Assembly (NCBI RefSeq): GCF_022201045.2 | Contig: NC_068564.1 | Span: 10,230,001-10,294,000 of the forward strand | DNA from: Citrus sinensis | Taxonomy: Eukaryota > Streptophyta > Magnoliopsida > Sapindales > Rutaceae | DNA: 64,000 bases | Direction of reading: 5' to 3' | In this document: positions 1 through 10,794 of the stretch, one piece after another | Layout of the letters: every line of letters starts with the position of its first letter | Position numbering within the stretch: position 1 is the stretch's first letter | The notes under the pieces: model-generated | Seen by the model: only the letters and a program-made list of their open reading frames with translations | The model's database searches: none | Told to the model about the DNA's origin: nothing | Made by a program: the position numbers and the translations under genes

Positions 1-518
1 GGATTCCCCCCCCCCCCTCACATTTTGCAACACTATAATAGCCATGATATTTACCATATTTTCATGAAATAATGGCAAAGATCTTGGCTCATAATTGACT
101 TAATTGAGAAGCTTCAAGATCATATCTCAAGGATCCTTATCTGATCCTCCTAGATTTTTTTAATGCACCTTAAGCATTTGCATGGCAGCAGTGGTCACCC
201 ATTCACAATTATTATTATGTACATAACTACAATTATTGGTTAATCAGTGAGCCATCGGACCAAAGCAAGTTCTCATGTTATTCACGTAATAATTGAACCA
301 TATCCCTTAATCTATCCTCTATTACTCAATAATTAAACATCAGCTGTTGATTCCTCATCCACTAACCACGTTGTCTTCTATTACATAGCTTCATGTCGGC
401 TACATGTGCCTATATATTGTGTTATATCACACTGGAAGCAACCGCAATCAAAGGACTCGCGAAAGCTACGTAATTACTTGCGCAGAAGCTAGCGGAGATC
501 TTTTCTGATTTGACGAAC

Positions 519-761
519 ATGAAACTATTTGTGCAGGTAATTCATCAGGCCATATTAGGATGAATTGCATTTACAATTCTTATATTAATATATGCCTTTA
601 CGAACAAGTTTTCTGATTTGAAATTTTCAAGCAATAAGGAATGGTTGGAGGCTAGCATCGCTCCATTTCATGGCTGTATGATTGATGATGGGATGAGAAA
701 TAATAATCTTGATCTTCTTGTAGTCCCTCAATATGGCAGAACCACTGATGAATCTAGTTAA
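519..761 (+). pseudogene. Micro-gene copy A, disrupted
   Basis: This corresponds to the two-exon micro-gene intact in units C and D. Exon 1 (519-536) is one base shorter than in C and D, which shifts the frame after the ATG. The splice acceptor has changed from 'ttttcag' to 'tttcaag' (acceptor at 631), so exon 2 starts in a frame with an immediate TAA. The rest of exon 2, to TAA at 759-761, is still open in the ancestral frame and keeps the FHGC, IDDGM and PQY blocks. I infer it was once equivalent to C and D and then lost. Function unknown. Confidence 0.6.
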
Positions 762-906
762 ATGCAGTATTAAAGTAAAAGGATGTCAAGGGCACTATAG
801 CCTATAAATTATGTGAGTGTATTTCAGTTTGCTTTATTTTGAATAATAAGATCTCTTGGGATAAATATACAAGAGATTTTCTTGTTCACATCCATGTACT
901 TTGTTT

Positions 907-911
907 TCTTT
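907..911. repeat. Target-site duplication, left copy (TCTTT)
   Basis: TCTTT lies immediately left of the left LTR and again at 8204-8208 immediately right of the right LTR. Five base pairs is the usual Ty1/copia duplication. Units B and C, which lack the element, read continuously through this point ('tttttcttgaactaaataa' in B), which supports the join. Confidence 0.7.
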
Positions 912-1409
912 TATATAAATATATATGTAAATATATATTTATTTATAGGGTTCTATCACTTTGAGGTCACCCATGAGGGATGCATAACCAATAGCAAGTG
1001 ATCATTTTGAGTTAGAACTCTATAATATCTTACAATATTATATTAAAAGATATTAAGTGATTATTAAGAAGATGATCGCTCCAACAATTGTTTAAGCTTA
1101 TTAAGTGATCATTGAGAAGATAATCACTACTCTTAAAATGCTATAAATAGAGGGCAAATCCATAGAGAAAATAAGTTAAGAGAAGTTAAGCAAAAAATAA
1201 GTAAAGTGCAATTTGGAGAAAATTCAAGCCAAGAAAAGCTTAGAGGGTTCTTGCAATATGAATTGAGAGGATTTTCCGACTTTATGATCATCCTCCGACC
1301 ATAAATCAATAGCGTAAACTTGGTTTATCGATTTTCCGCATATAATCCGGGTATGTGTTTAAATTTTGATTTTCAAGTTTTTATGTTGATTCTTGCCTGA
1401 AAATCAACA
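912..1409 (+). repeat. Left LTR of the copia element
   Basis: Aligns to 7703-8203 with roughly 28 base differences by eye. It ends in CAACA, matching the terminal inverted repeat of the right LTR (TGTTG...CAACA). Its own 5' end reads TATATAAATA where the right copy reads TGTTGGAAAT, so the left terminus has mutated or lost a few bases. A TATA box 'ctataaatag' lies at 1141-1150. Confidence 0.9.
1141..1150 (+). promoter_or_regulatory. LTR TATA box, left
   Basis: The sequence 'ctataaatag' is a near-consensus plant TATA box, placed mid-LTR as expected for the U3 promoter driving the element's transcript. It is conserved in the right LTR at 7935-7944. Confidence 0.65.
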
Positions 1410-1410
1410 T

Positions 1411-1422
1411 TGGTATTAGAGC
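1411..1422 (+). other. Primer-binding site for initiator tRNA-Met
   Basis: 'tggtattagagc' begins one base after the left LTR. It differs by one base from TGGTATCAGAGC, the sequence complementary to the 3' end of plant initiator tRNA-Met that many copia elements use to prime minus-strand synthesis. Confidence 0.85.
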
Positions 1423-2695
1423 TAAATAGGTTCCATTCTGATTTAAGCATGTAAAGCATGAGACCTAGCATGTTCTTTAAGAAATTTGATTTTTTCATCA
1501 AGAACACATATTAATGGCATGTAACAATTTACTTGTTTTTTATGTCATGCAACTGGATTAATAAACATATCAATGTGTATAGATTTCCATTAGGATTAAT
1601 ATGATCCATGTAATGAGTAAAATGAAAACCTAGGAAATGAACCTGTAAGTTTATTTTACTCATATCTTTTATGATACATAACATATGAATATGAAATTGG
1701 TATCATTAGAAAGAGTATGAAAAGATCTTTCCAACGGTATATCATATGCAAACTTCCGACATGTGGTTAGAGAGAACAGAGCTTTCAAAGTTCTGGTTCG
1801 GAATCTGGAAATTTTTTCTTAAGGTTGAAGATGATGATCGGTGAATACTGTAGCTAAAACTGTAGTGAATCTATAGCTAATACTGTAGCAAACTGTAGCG
1901 GGCCAAACCGACCCGATTTGGAGTTGAACCAATTTTTTTTAAAAGCCCACTCGCGGCATGGAGAGTGTAATACACGCGTTGCCTTCTCGATTGAATTTTG
2001 AGGTGCCGTTTGCGGCGACTATTTCAATTTTTTATTTTCTATTTTACTGAAATTTAAAAAATTAATTTATAAAATTTTTATATATTTAATTTCAATTTTA
2101 TTCAAATAAATGCTTCACAATTAGAGAATAATACTTTATGCAAGTATTAAAAATATGAAAAAATATTTTTTGCATATGATAATACATCCTTAAGAGGGTT
2201 GTGCTTCAGTGGAAGCATAACAAAACTACTTGAAACATAAAATAAGAATAATCCTAGCGTAGTAATATGGATGAATTGCATGTCTTGGAAAATTCTGACA
2301 AAAGGGCAAGAGCTTAAGAAACTTTGGTACTTAGAGTGATTTTTAAATCTCCACCATCTTCCTGCGAATTTTCCTGGTGCACTATCCACGTGAACAGATG
2401 CATGATGGATGTATTCTTATGGCATGTTTTTATAAAGTGGGAGTTCTCTTATTGTTAAAATTCTAAGGGAATAAATAATAAATGAATTAATATTTTGCGC
2501 AATGTGCTAAAATTATGTTAACTTAATATTTGGAAAGGATGATGATTGGAAGCCTCGACGACTTTTCGAATCCAATCTTTACATTAAACTTATCATATTT
2601 TGGATTATTTGTTTGCAGCAAAATAATTAAATATGTGTAAGTAAAATCAAGAAGTTTTTTTCTTATCTCCGTGTTTTGTGTTTTTCTTAGAAGAA

Positions 2696-3313
2696 ATGGC
2701 AACAAACAGTGTTGTGGCTGAATTAAACAAAGGAATTAAACTGAAAGGTAACAATTATGATATTTGGTACTGTAAAGTTCAAAACCTCCTTGAATTACAA
2801 GACTCACTAGAGGTAATTACAAACATTATGACATAAAAAAGATCTTGAAGATTATGGAGCTTGGAAAATAAAAAATCGTAGTGCGCGCATTTTGTTGCTG
2901 AGCACTATGGAAGATAATTTTATGTGTGAGTATGAAGAATACCAAACGGCTCACCAAATATGGAATGCCTTGAAAGAAAAGTATGGTGGTACTTCTACCA
3001 CTAAACTTAGAAGACTCACTATTAATTTGACACTTACAAACTGCGCCCCAATACTTTGATGGAGCAGCATTTAAGAGAAATGTCACTTTTAATAAGAGAG
3101 TTAAAAAATGCTAATAGCATTATAATTGATGAACAGCAAGTTCAGACAGTTATTCAATCTCTTCCAGACAGTTGGGAGCATATGAAAGTTAACATGACAC
3201 ATAATGAGAGTGTCAAGACGTTCAAAGATATTCAATGTCACTGGAAGTTAGATGATGAGCGCCTAGTGGCAGCTAAGTCTTCTGCTCAACTTTATATGTC
3301 TAATACCAACTAG
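2696..3313 (+). pseudogene. Copia GAG region, frame-broken
   Basis: The ATG at 2696 opens a typical copia gag N-terminus (LKGNNYDIWYCKVQNLL), but a stop follows at 2834-2836. The reading resumes one frame over (about 2847-3059, including HQIWNALKEKYGG), then returns to the first frame from 3056 to 3313 (LREMSLLIRELKNA...LPDSWEHMK). These segments resemble the UBN2/retrotrans_gag nucleocapsid-forming domain. At least two frameshifts and several stops make it non-functional as a single protein. Confidence 0.85.
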
Positions 3314-3397
3314 CGAAAAGCTTCGGGCTTTAAACGCAAAAGAGGAGGTAAAATCTCCTCTCAAAGTAGGAAGAAATCTGATCAAGGGCAAACCAGT

Positions 3398-4078
3398 TTG
3401 GGTAAGCGCACACGAGGTAAACGCGCTGGTCAGAAGAAGGATATGAGGAAAGTGACATGCTACAATTGTAGCAAACTTGGCCATTTAGCTCGTGATTGCA
3501 CTGAGCCGAAAAAGGTACATACTAAATCCACAAATTTACATAACATGTATGTAATAGGCTCCATTTATATGACTGAAACTCATCCTTTGTGGATTGTAGA
3601 TTCAGGAACAACGGAACACGTAGCCAATGAACGTGGAGCCTATGTGAAATATCGTCAATTTAGTCAATGGACTAAGTGGATATACGTGGGGAATAACTCA
3701 AGGGTTCAAGCTAAAGGGATTGGCACTTGCAAATTACAATTGTATGGTGGCCAAATGCTTTATCTCCACGATATGTTATGTGCACCAGAGATCCGACGGA
3801 ACTTAGTTTCTGTCACTGTACTTCTGAACATGAGATATCATGTGATATTCCATGATGTTTGTATGCAATTAGTTCTTAATAAAACTCTAGTCGGAACTGG
3901 TTATTTACTTAATGGTTTTATGATTTTGAATGTAATTAATCGGAATTATAATCAAGATTATTTTTCATTAATCACATCTTCTAATTCTGTGGATGTTAAT
4001 ATATGGCATGCCAGACTAGGACATATAGGCAAGACAGAATGCATCGATTATCTAGAGAGGGCTATTTGGGCTCACTAG
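3398..4078 (+). pseudogene. Copia zinc knuckle, protease and pre-integrase segment
   Basis: One open stretch of 226 codons inside the broken polyprotein. A CCHC zinc knuckle (C-x2-C-x4-H-x4-C) lies at 3458-3499. The aspartic protease active site, Asp-Ser-Gly, is at 3599-3607 within the motif WIVDSG. The pre-integrase motif HARLGH lies near the end. The frame terminates at 4078 and continues in another frame from about 4003. Confidence 0.88.
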
Positions 4079-4785
4079 ATAAAATAGAATTGCCTATATG
4101 TGAGAGTTGTCTAGCTGGAAAAACAACAAGAAAACCATTTGGTAAAGAAACTAGAGTTGAAAGTTCTTCGCAAATTATTCACTCAAACATTTGTGGTCCA
4201 ATGAGTGTAAGGGCCAAACATGGCGCCTCATATACATTCATTGGAAATCTGAAGCATTAGATTGCTTTAAAAAAAATTAAATTAATTGGAAATCAATTAG
4301 ACAAAACGATCAAAGTTTTAAGAATAAACCGTGGACGTGAATATCTTTCTGAACAGTTCAAGGAATTGTGTCAAGAGAAAGGTATTAAGAGACAGTTAAC
4401 TCTTTCTGGGACTCTACAACAAAATGGTGTTGCAGAAAGGAGAAATAGGATGTTACTTGAGATGGTTAGGTCTATGATGACTCAAGCAAATCTCCCAATA
4501 TCCTACTAGGGAGATGCATTGCTGACTACTACCTACATACTTAATCGAGTCCCGAGTAAGTCAATTAGTTCCACTCCATATGAGCTATGGACAGGGAGAA
4601 AACATGTTCTAACTCATTTGCGACCCTGGGGGTCTGCAGCTTATGTTCACAATCCTTCTCATACACATGGAAAATTGGGTGCAAGAGGAAAAAAATGTAT
4701 TTTTATAAGATATCCTGAGCACTCAAAAGGGTATGTATTGATTGGTGAACGTGATGATGAAACTATAACTGGACTAGAATCATGA
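4003..4785 (+). pseudogene. Copia integrase core, frame-broken
   Basis: Segments 4003-4260, about 4325-4506 and 4519-4785 give the pre-integrase CESCLAGK motif, the NGVAERRNR block of the integrase catalytic core, and the downstream LNRVPSK...PYELWTGRK region. Stops at 4258-4260 and 4507-4509, plus a shift around 4265-4325, break the frame. The first conserved Asp of the catalytic triad falls in the disturbed part near 4180-4320, and I could not place it. Confidence 0.82.
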
Positions 4786-5172
4786 GATGTAATATTCTTA
4801 GAGAATGAATTTCCTAGCATAACAGATGTTGACAAAGATATTCGTTTATATGAAATGAATGATCCACTGAGTATTGTCAATCGAATTGAGGAAAACCCAG
4901 ATTTACCTGGGATTTCTGATCCTAATGGGAGTTAACCATTTTATGGAATGACTTCACAGGATGCCTCAATTCGAAAGAGTAATTGTATTTCCATCCCACG
5001 TCGTCGTTTTGAGATTGAAGGGGAGGCATTTATGGTTGCTTTACATGATAGCAATGAGCCAAGAACTTTTAGTGACACTTTTAGTGACGCTATTGCATCA
5101 TCTGCTAAGGAATTATGGATAAAAGCAATGAATGAAGAGATGGAGTCCATGAAATCAAACCAGGTTTGAGAC

Positions 5173-6072
5173 TTGGTTGATTTACCACCTAAACGAAGAA
5201 CCATTGGAAATAAATGGGTTCTACGTATAAAACGAAAGGCGGATGGCACAATTGAGAGATATAAGGCACGCTTAGTAGCGAAAGGATATACCCAACAAGA
5301 AGGTATAGACTATGAGGAAACGTTTTTCCCAGTGGTAAGGTTTGCCTCAATACGATTGATTCTAGCCATCTTTGCACATATGGATCTTGAATTACATCAA
5401 ATGAATGTTAAAATAGCATTTCTCAATGGAGAACTGGAGGAAGAAATATACATGGATCAGCCTGAGGGTTATATATTGCAAAACCAAAAGCGCAAAGTTT
5501 GCAAGCTTAAGAGGTTAATATATGGGTTGAAACAATCCTCCAGACAATGGTATCTTAGGTTTCATGAAGCCATAATTTCTTATAAATTCTTGATAACCGA
5601 AGAAGATCATTGTGTATATGTTAAAAGATCAGAAGAAAACTTTGTTATCTTATCTCTATATATGGATGATATTTTGTTGGCTAGAACAAATCTAGAGTTT
5701 GTCAAAATCATTAAAGAATGGTTATCCTCAAATTTTAAAATGAAAGATATGAGCGAAACAACTTATATTTTAGGAGTTAAAATTCATATGGATCGTTCAA
5801 AAAGACTTTTATCTCTTTCACAAGACACATACATGAAGAGAATTCTTAAACGATTCAATATGTCAGATTGTAAACCTATGGATACTCCTATTTCAAAAGG
5901 ACAAACTCTAAGCCTTGAAATGTGCCCTAAGATTCCTGAAGAACTAAAAGCAATGGTGCGAGTTCCATACTCGAGTGCTGTTGGCAGTCTTATGTACGCT
6001 ATGATGTGTACTAGGCCAGATATTTGTTATGTTGTGGGGTTAGTTAGTCGATACCAATCAAATCAAAGATGA
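5173..6072 (+). pseudogene. Copia reverse transcriptase segment
   Basis: An open stretch of about 299 codons with RVT_2-type reverse transcriptase landmarks. These are NKWVLRIKRKADGTIERYKAR, KGYTQQEGIDYEETFFPV, LNGELEEEIYMDQPEGY, RLIYGLKQSSRQWY, and the catalytic YMDD at 5659-5670. A short upstream part (4948-5169) with a TGA at 5167-5169 precedes it, and a TGA at 6070-6072 separates it from RNase H. The catalytic residues are preserved locally even though the polyprotein is broken. Confidence 0.9.
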
Positions 6073-6570
6073 AAACATTGGAATGCAGTCAAGAGGGTTA
6101 TTGCGTATCTAAAAGGCACTACCGACTACTCTTTATGCTATCAGGGAGGTGATTTGCGCCTAATTGGCTATACATATGCCGATTAGGGTGGCGATTTAGA
6201 TGACTAAAAATCGACCTCCGGATATGCATTTTTACTTAGTCGTGGCGCGATTTCTTGGAGTAGCAAGAAACAAACATGCATTGCTCTATCTACGATGGAA
6301 GCTGAATATGTGGCATGTTCAGCAGTAGTGCAAGAAGCTGTATGGCTTAAGAGATTTATTGAAGATCTCAAATAGTTACTGATTCTTCTAGACCAGTAAT
6401 TATAAATTGTGATAGTTAAGTAGCCATATCTTTTACAAAAAATGCCAAATACCACAGTAAGTCAAAACACATAGAGACTAAGTACAATTTTGTGAGAGAA
6501 ATTGTAGCACAAAGAGAGGTGCTAATACAATACACATCTACACATTTTATGGTAGCGAACCCATTTACTA
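6073..6570 (+). pseudogene. Copia RNase H segment, broken
   Basis: After the stop at 6070, the same region encodes [17 protein letters not shown] and [20 protein letters not shown] (about 6208-6360), the hallmarks of the copia RNase H domain. Stops at about 6184, 6205 and 6373 interrupt it. The last recognisable coding similarity ends near 6570. Confidence 0.82.
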
Positions 6571-7690
6571 AAGCCATAACATGAGATGTTTACTTGAAAC
6601 ATACCCGATCATTGGGCTTACGTAGATTGTAAAATTGTACTTGATGAGATATTATTTTTTTAGTAATGGACATGTGATAAATTTTTCATATGATTAAATT
6701 CTTATTATCATTTGTCCATATATAAAAAAAATTTACACATATTTAGAGTAAAGTTATGTCATCAGGTTTTGATCGGCTTTCTTACACAAGCGATCGCCTC
6801 AGTTGTTGGAAAAGCAAGCTGAGATGAGACAATACAGAGAGAATTAGATAATATGTATATTCTTATGGAGCATTTATAAAAGGTGTCGCCTTGACTGGGT
6901 CAAGATGAGGTTTATAAAAATAAAACTGACCATGATATACCCAATCATCATGGAAACCTGATTTAAAGCCAGATGTGAGTCTTTAATTTGGCGCTTTAGA
7001 TAAGCGAACTTATTAAAAACTCAGGTTAGGCGCTTGAGTAGCGACTGAACTAAGATCTGTACAGTGAAATAATTTAGACATACACTCTCAGAAAAGAGAA
7101 TTCACTTTAGCACGTATTTCATACAACGTGTGCTTTGATGGCCAAATAAAGAAAAATGAGAAAATTTCCCTTATTTCTCATTGTGTAAAGTTTCTTTAAG
7201 GTATTATAAACCTCAAAAGGTATCCTTACATATTATCAACTATATTTTGAAGTGATAGATTAGTGTTTGCTACTTGAAACTTGTTTTCTAAAGCGATGAT
7301 ATTATTCGGTTTATGAAACAAGTCTAGGAAAGCAGTTAATCTAAAACTAAGAAATATGAGTGTGATGGGAAGATTCATTACTTACATCTACCTTATGTTT
7401 TTCACTGGTACCGATTGTATAATCTTGTATTGATACAATTGTGATTACATAGAGTGTATATTATTAAGCATAACTTTTGATACCAGACTTAGTATGCTTG
7501 AATTTGATGTAATAATATGGAATTTAGGATATATGATGAACAACTCTTTTGTATAGAATACAATTGAGATTCAAAGCAATAAAACTCTTGCTTATTGTTC
7601 ATGGGTCACACGTTGCATTTGCTAGTATGATAATTGAGTTTTGAGGCTTGAACAAATAGTTCTCGTTGCACCATAAACATCCCATCATGT
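6571..7690 (+). other. Copia internal 3' non-coding region
   Basis: About 1.1 kb between the RNase H remnant and the right LTR. I see no long reading frame or repeat structure in it. It is long for the 3' leader of a copia element. It may have gained sequence, or may once have held something now unreadable. Confidence 0.6.
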
Positions 7691-7702
7691 GTGAGTGGGA
7701 GA
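7691..7702 (+). other. Polypurine tract
   Basis: The purine-rich 'gtgagtgggaga' ends directly at the right LTR start. This is where plus-strand DNA synthesis is primed in LTR retroelements. Confidence 0.7.
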
Positions 7703-8203
7703 TGTTGGAAATATATATATGTAAATATATATTTATATATAGGGTTCTATTACTTTGAAGTCACCCATGAGGGATGCATAACCAATAGCAAGTGATCATT
7801 TTGAGTTAGAAATCTATAATATCTTACAATATTATATTGAAAGATATTAAGTGATCATTAAGAAGATGATCACTCCAACAATTGTTTAAGCTTATTAAGT
7901 GATCATTGAGAAGATAATCATTATTCTTGGAATGCTATAAATAGAGGGCAGATCCATAGAGAAAATAAGTTAAGAGAAGTTAAGCAAAAAATAAGTAAAG
8001 TGCAATTTGGAGAAAATTCAAGCCAAGAAAAACTTAGAGGGTTCTTGCAACGTGAATTGAGAGAATTTTCCGACTTTGTGATCATCCTCCAACCATAAAT
8101 TAGTAGCACAACCTTGGTTTATCGGTTTTCCGCATATAATCCGGGTATGTGTTTAAATTAGGATTTTCAAGTTTTTATGTTGATTCTTGTTCGAAAATCA
8201 ACA
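7703..8203 (+). repeat. Right LTR of the copia element
   Basis: A 501-bp LTR with intact TGTTG...CAACA ends. The TATA box 'ctataaatag' is at 7935-7944. Pairs with 912-1409. Confidence 0.92.
7935..7944 (+). promoter_or_regulatory. LTR TATA box, right
   Basis: 'ctataaatag', identical to the left-LTR copy. In the right LTR such a promoter could drive read-through transcription into unit A's 3' flank. Confidence 0.55.
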
Positions 8204-9410
8204 TCTTTGAATTAAAAAAATAATACTGCTATGTGTCAGTTTGTTATCCAAGTTAGTCATGATTATGCAAACTGCAGTTACTAATTCAAATAGTGTTAGT
8301 GATTCTTCCAATGATGCGGCTTCTTCACTCTCAATCAACAAAAAATGAGATTGGTACTAACCTTTTTCTTTTTTAAAAAAATTAACCTTGCAAATCAAGG
8401 AAAACTTTCTTTTTAAATAAAAAGTATAAAAAACCAATACAAGTCAGGCGCTCGAAATAGGCCTTACCCCTAAAAAACTGCATCGTGCTAAAATAAAAAA
8501 GAACCAAGGCTTTGTAAAAGAAGCAACAATCAAAAAGGAAGAAAGCCAATGAAATCTATGGTTGGGGAAACCATTGGCATCTTTATAAATAAAGCTTCCA
8601 GTTTCAACAGGCGATGAGCCCCATCAGCTAAATTATGACAACTAAGACCCAAATTAGCCGAAGTGGCTACTACATTATTGTTCTCTCTGTAGGTTAGGGA
8701 AAAATTAAAAAGTAATACTATCATGCAAAACCGCTACGACAAATGTATCACCGATTGCAAGGAGCCCATCATTTCAATAATTTATTTTTTCCGAAAAATA
8801 CCATTTCAATAATTTAAGGCTACAACCAAATTAATTTATGTTTATTCTCGATTGGTATATGAATTAATTTTATTAGTGGGAGTATTTTTATTTGAGAAAT
8901 TATTCTGAATGCTCAAATTTAAAAAAATAAATAAACTCTTAGAATACCTATTATATAAATGATCGTAAAGGACAATTTTGTGTAACCATAAAGGAGTTTT
9001 CATCTATTTTTATTTAAGTTTGTTTTAATCGATTCCAAGAAATCCTACCACTTTTAGCTGTAGCAAGAAAGGCATTAACTCATTTTTCTCTTACTTAAGG
9101 TGTTATACTGGCAAGTTAAAAACATACTATCGTTTAGTCTCGGAATTCTCTCCCAACTTCATTGATATTTATGAGAACAAAAAATATTTGTCTGATTGGC
9201 TTCTGGTTCATGATAATAGAGTATTGATGAAAAATTTGCTGAATTGAATATCCTCTAATAGACACACTGATTAATTAAAATGCCGGGAAAATTACTTATC
9301 GTCTATTATCGAATAAATTTAATTCTTATTTGATCTTTTTTTTTTATCAATTGTTAGTTGGGTATAGAGAGAGAATATAAATGTAAAGTGAAAAGAGATT
9401 TAATCTAGGA
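8204..9410 (+). repeat. Segmental repeat unit A, right part
   Basis: Unit A resumes here with TCTTT, the right copy of the target-site duplication (8204-8208). The sequence continues as in unit C ('gtgtcaatttgttat...' at 14,043), then holds the RNase H-like remnant and a flank matching C after 14,650. No gene is visible between 8760 and 9410. Confidence 0.7.
8391..8757 (-). pseudogene. RNase H-like retroelement tail, copy A
   Basis: On the minus strand 8530-8724 reads TYRENNNVVATSANLGLSCH followed by a downstream acidic or hydrophobic tail. This resembles the C-terminal part of the RNase H domain common in plant non-LTR elements (…REAN.VAD.LAN.G). Only the tail survives, and further frames to 8391 are degenerate. 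The same block lies at the matching place in units C and D, so it predates the duplications. The family assignment is tentative. Confidence 0.5.
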
Positions 9411-10356
9411 TAATTTTGTTATTTCTAAGAGAGTCTGTTGAGTAAAAATTTATTTTTAGAATTTTCAATAGGTCTCTTCAGTAAAAGAGTACTCAAAGTG
9501 TGAAAACTTTAGGCAAGCGATATAGAAAATGTAAATTCACTCTCATATTATTCATGCGGCGAGCTCAAAAGACCAAGTTATAAAAGAAATTTGATAACGT
9601 AAAAGGAACGTATCAGTCACCATGATTTGAGGATTTTTCTCATATTTTCAATGTTATATTAATGGCTGTGACATTTACTATATTTAAACGAAATAATGGC
9701 AAAGGTCTTGGCTCATAATTGATTTAATTGAGAAGTTTTAAGATCATATGTCAAGAATCCTAATGTGAGACTCCTTATTTTATTAATGCACCTGAAGCAT
9801 CTGCATGGCAGTAGTGGCCACCTATTCTCAATATTCTTAGGAATTTAACTGCATTATTGGGTAATCAGTGATCCATTGGACCTCCACGTAATTGAACGAT
9901 AGCTGTTAATCCGTCTTTTACCAATCTAATATTACACATCAGTGGGCAGAACCAAGATTTTAATTTGTAATGCCGAATTGTATTGCAAGTTACAAGTTTT
10001 CTTTAAAATTTAATTTAAGGTCACAGAAATATATCACAAATTACGAGTTTCCTTAAGATATTTTCTTTTATTTTGCCTTATATTTCATAAATTTTCAAAA
10101 AATTGGCAACCCTCAACTTGTACATGGTTCCGACTCTGACCATCCACCTACCCCGTTGGCCCCGAGAGCTATTTGAATTTATATGTATTTTTATATTATA
10201 AATTATTGCCAATCGCATGTTATGTGTTTCATGTCGGCTCCTAGAGTCTATATATTGTGTTGTATATCACGGGTATTTTATCAGGATAAGTTAAGTCTTA
10301 TTCCTCTTATAATTCTTATATTAATACATGCATTTATGAATAAGGATTTGAAATTT

Positions 10357-10450
10357 TCAATGGTCGGAGATTAGAATTATTCCTTTTCATGGTTGTATAA
10401 TTGATGATGGAATGGCAAATGACAATCTTGAGAGAAATCCTGACAAATTT
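10357..10450 (+). pseudogene. Micro-gene copy B, remnant
   Basis: Only part of exon 2 is recognisable (WSE...PFHGCIIDDGM.NDNL...RNPD). Exon 1, the splice acceptor and the LLVVPQY block are deleted. The exon-2 reading frame stays open across the internal deletion, but nothing supports expression. Confidence 0.55.
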
Positions 10451-10794
10451 AAGTACAGTGCTACTCTTTTTGTTATGTTTCATTAAATAAAAAGATGCAA
10501 TGAGTATTATTACATGTCGTTTGTGTGAGTGTATGTCGGTCTACTTCAATTATATATATAAGACATTTTCTTCTTCACATTTATGTACTTTATTTTTCTT
10601 GAACTAAATAATTAAATAAAATTATTGTGTGTCACTCAATATCAATTTGTTGTTAAAGTTACTCATGATTATGCTGAATCTTCTTGAATACTTTTTTGAT
10701 AGAAACCTCACATGTTGGTTTGCTAATCAAATAGTGTTAGTTAATCCTCCTCAATTTTTTGTGGTTCTTCAATCTCAATCTTTAAGGGAAAAAA

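Larger units (their letters stand above)
1..911 (+). repeat. Segmental repeat unit A, left part
   Basis: The first of four related segments. Its opening bases align with 15,452 onward in unit D (the shared stretch around 'ggcaaagatcttggct'), so the unit probably begins upstream of the window. It holds a 5' flank, a TATA-like 'tatatattg' near 411, the broken micro-gene copy and its 3' flank. A copia element interrupts the unit after 911 and it resumes at 8204. A run of 13 C occurs at 6-18, where unit D has a T-run, so a length-unstable homopolymer sits at this spot in both. Confidence 0.75.
912..8203 (+). mobile_element. Ty1/copia LTR retrotransposon, degenerate
   Basis: A complete but non-coding-competent element of about 7.3 kb. 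It has two ~500-bp LTRs about 94% identical by eye, an initiator tRNA-Met primer-binding site, and the copia domain order GAG, protease, integrase, reverse transcriptase, RNase H. The polyprotein frame is broken many times, for example a stop at 2834-2836 in gag, a TAG at 4507-4509 in integrase, and a TGA just after the reverse transcriptase block at 6070. About 1.1 kb of apparently non-coding internal DNA lies between the RNase H end (~6570) and the right LTR. I infer it cannot move without help from intact relatives. It interrupts repeat unit A. Confidence 0.93.
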
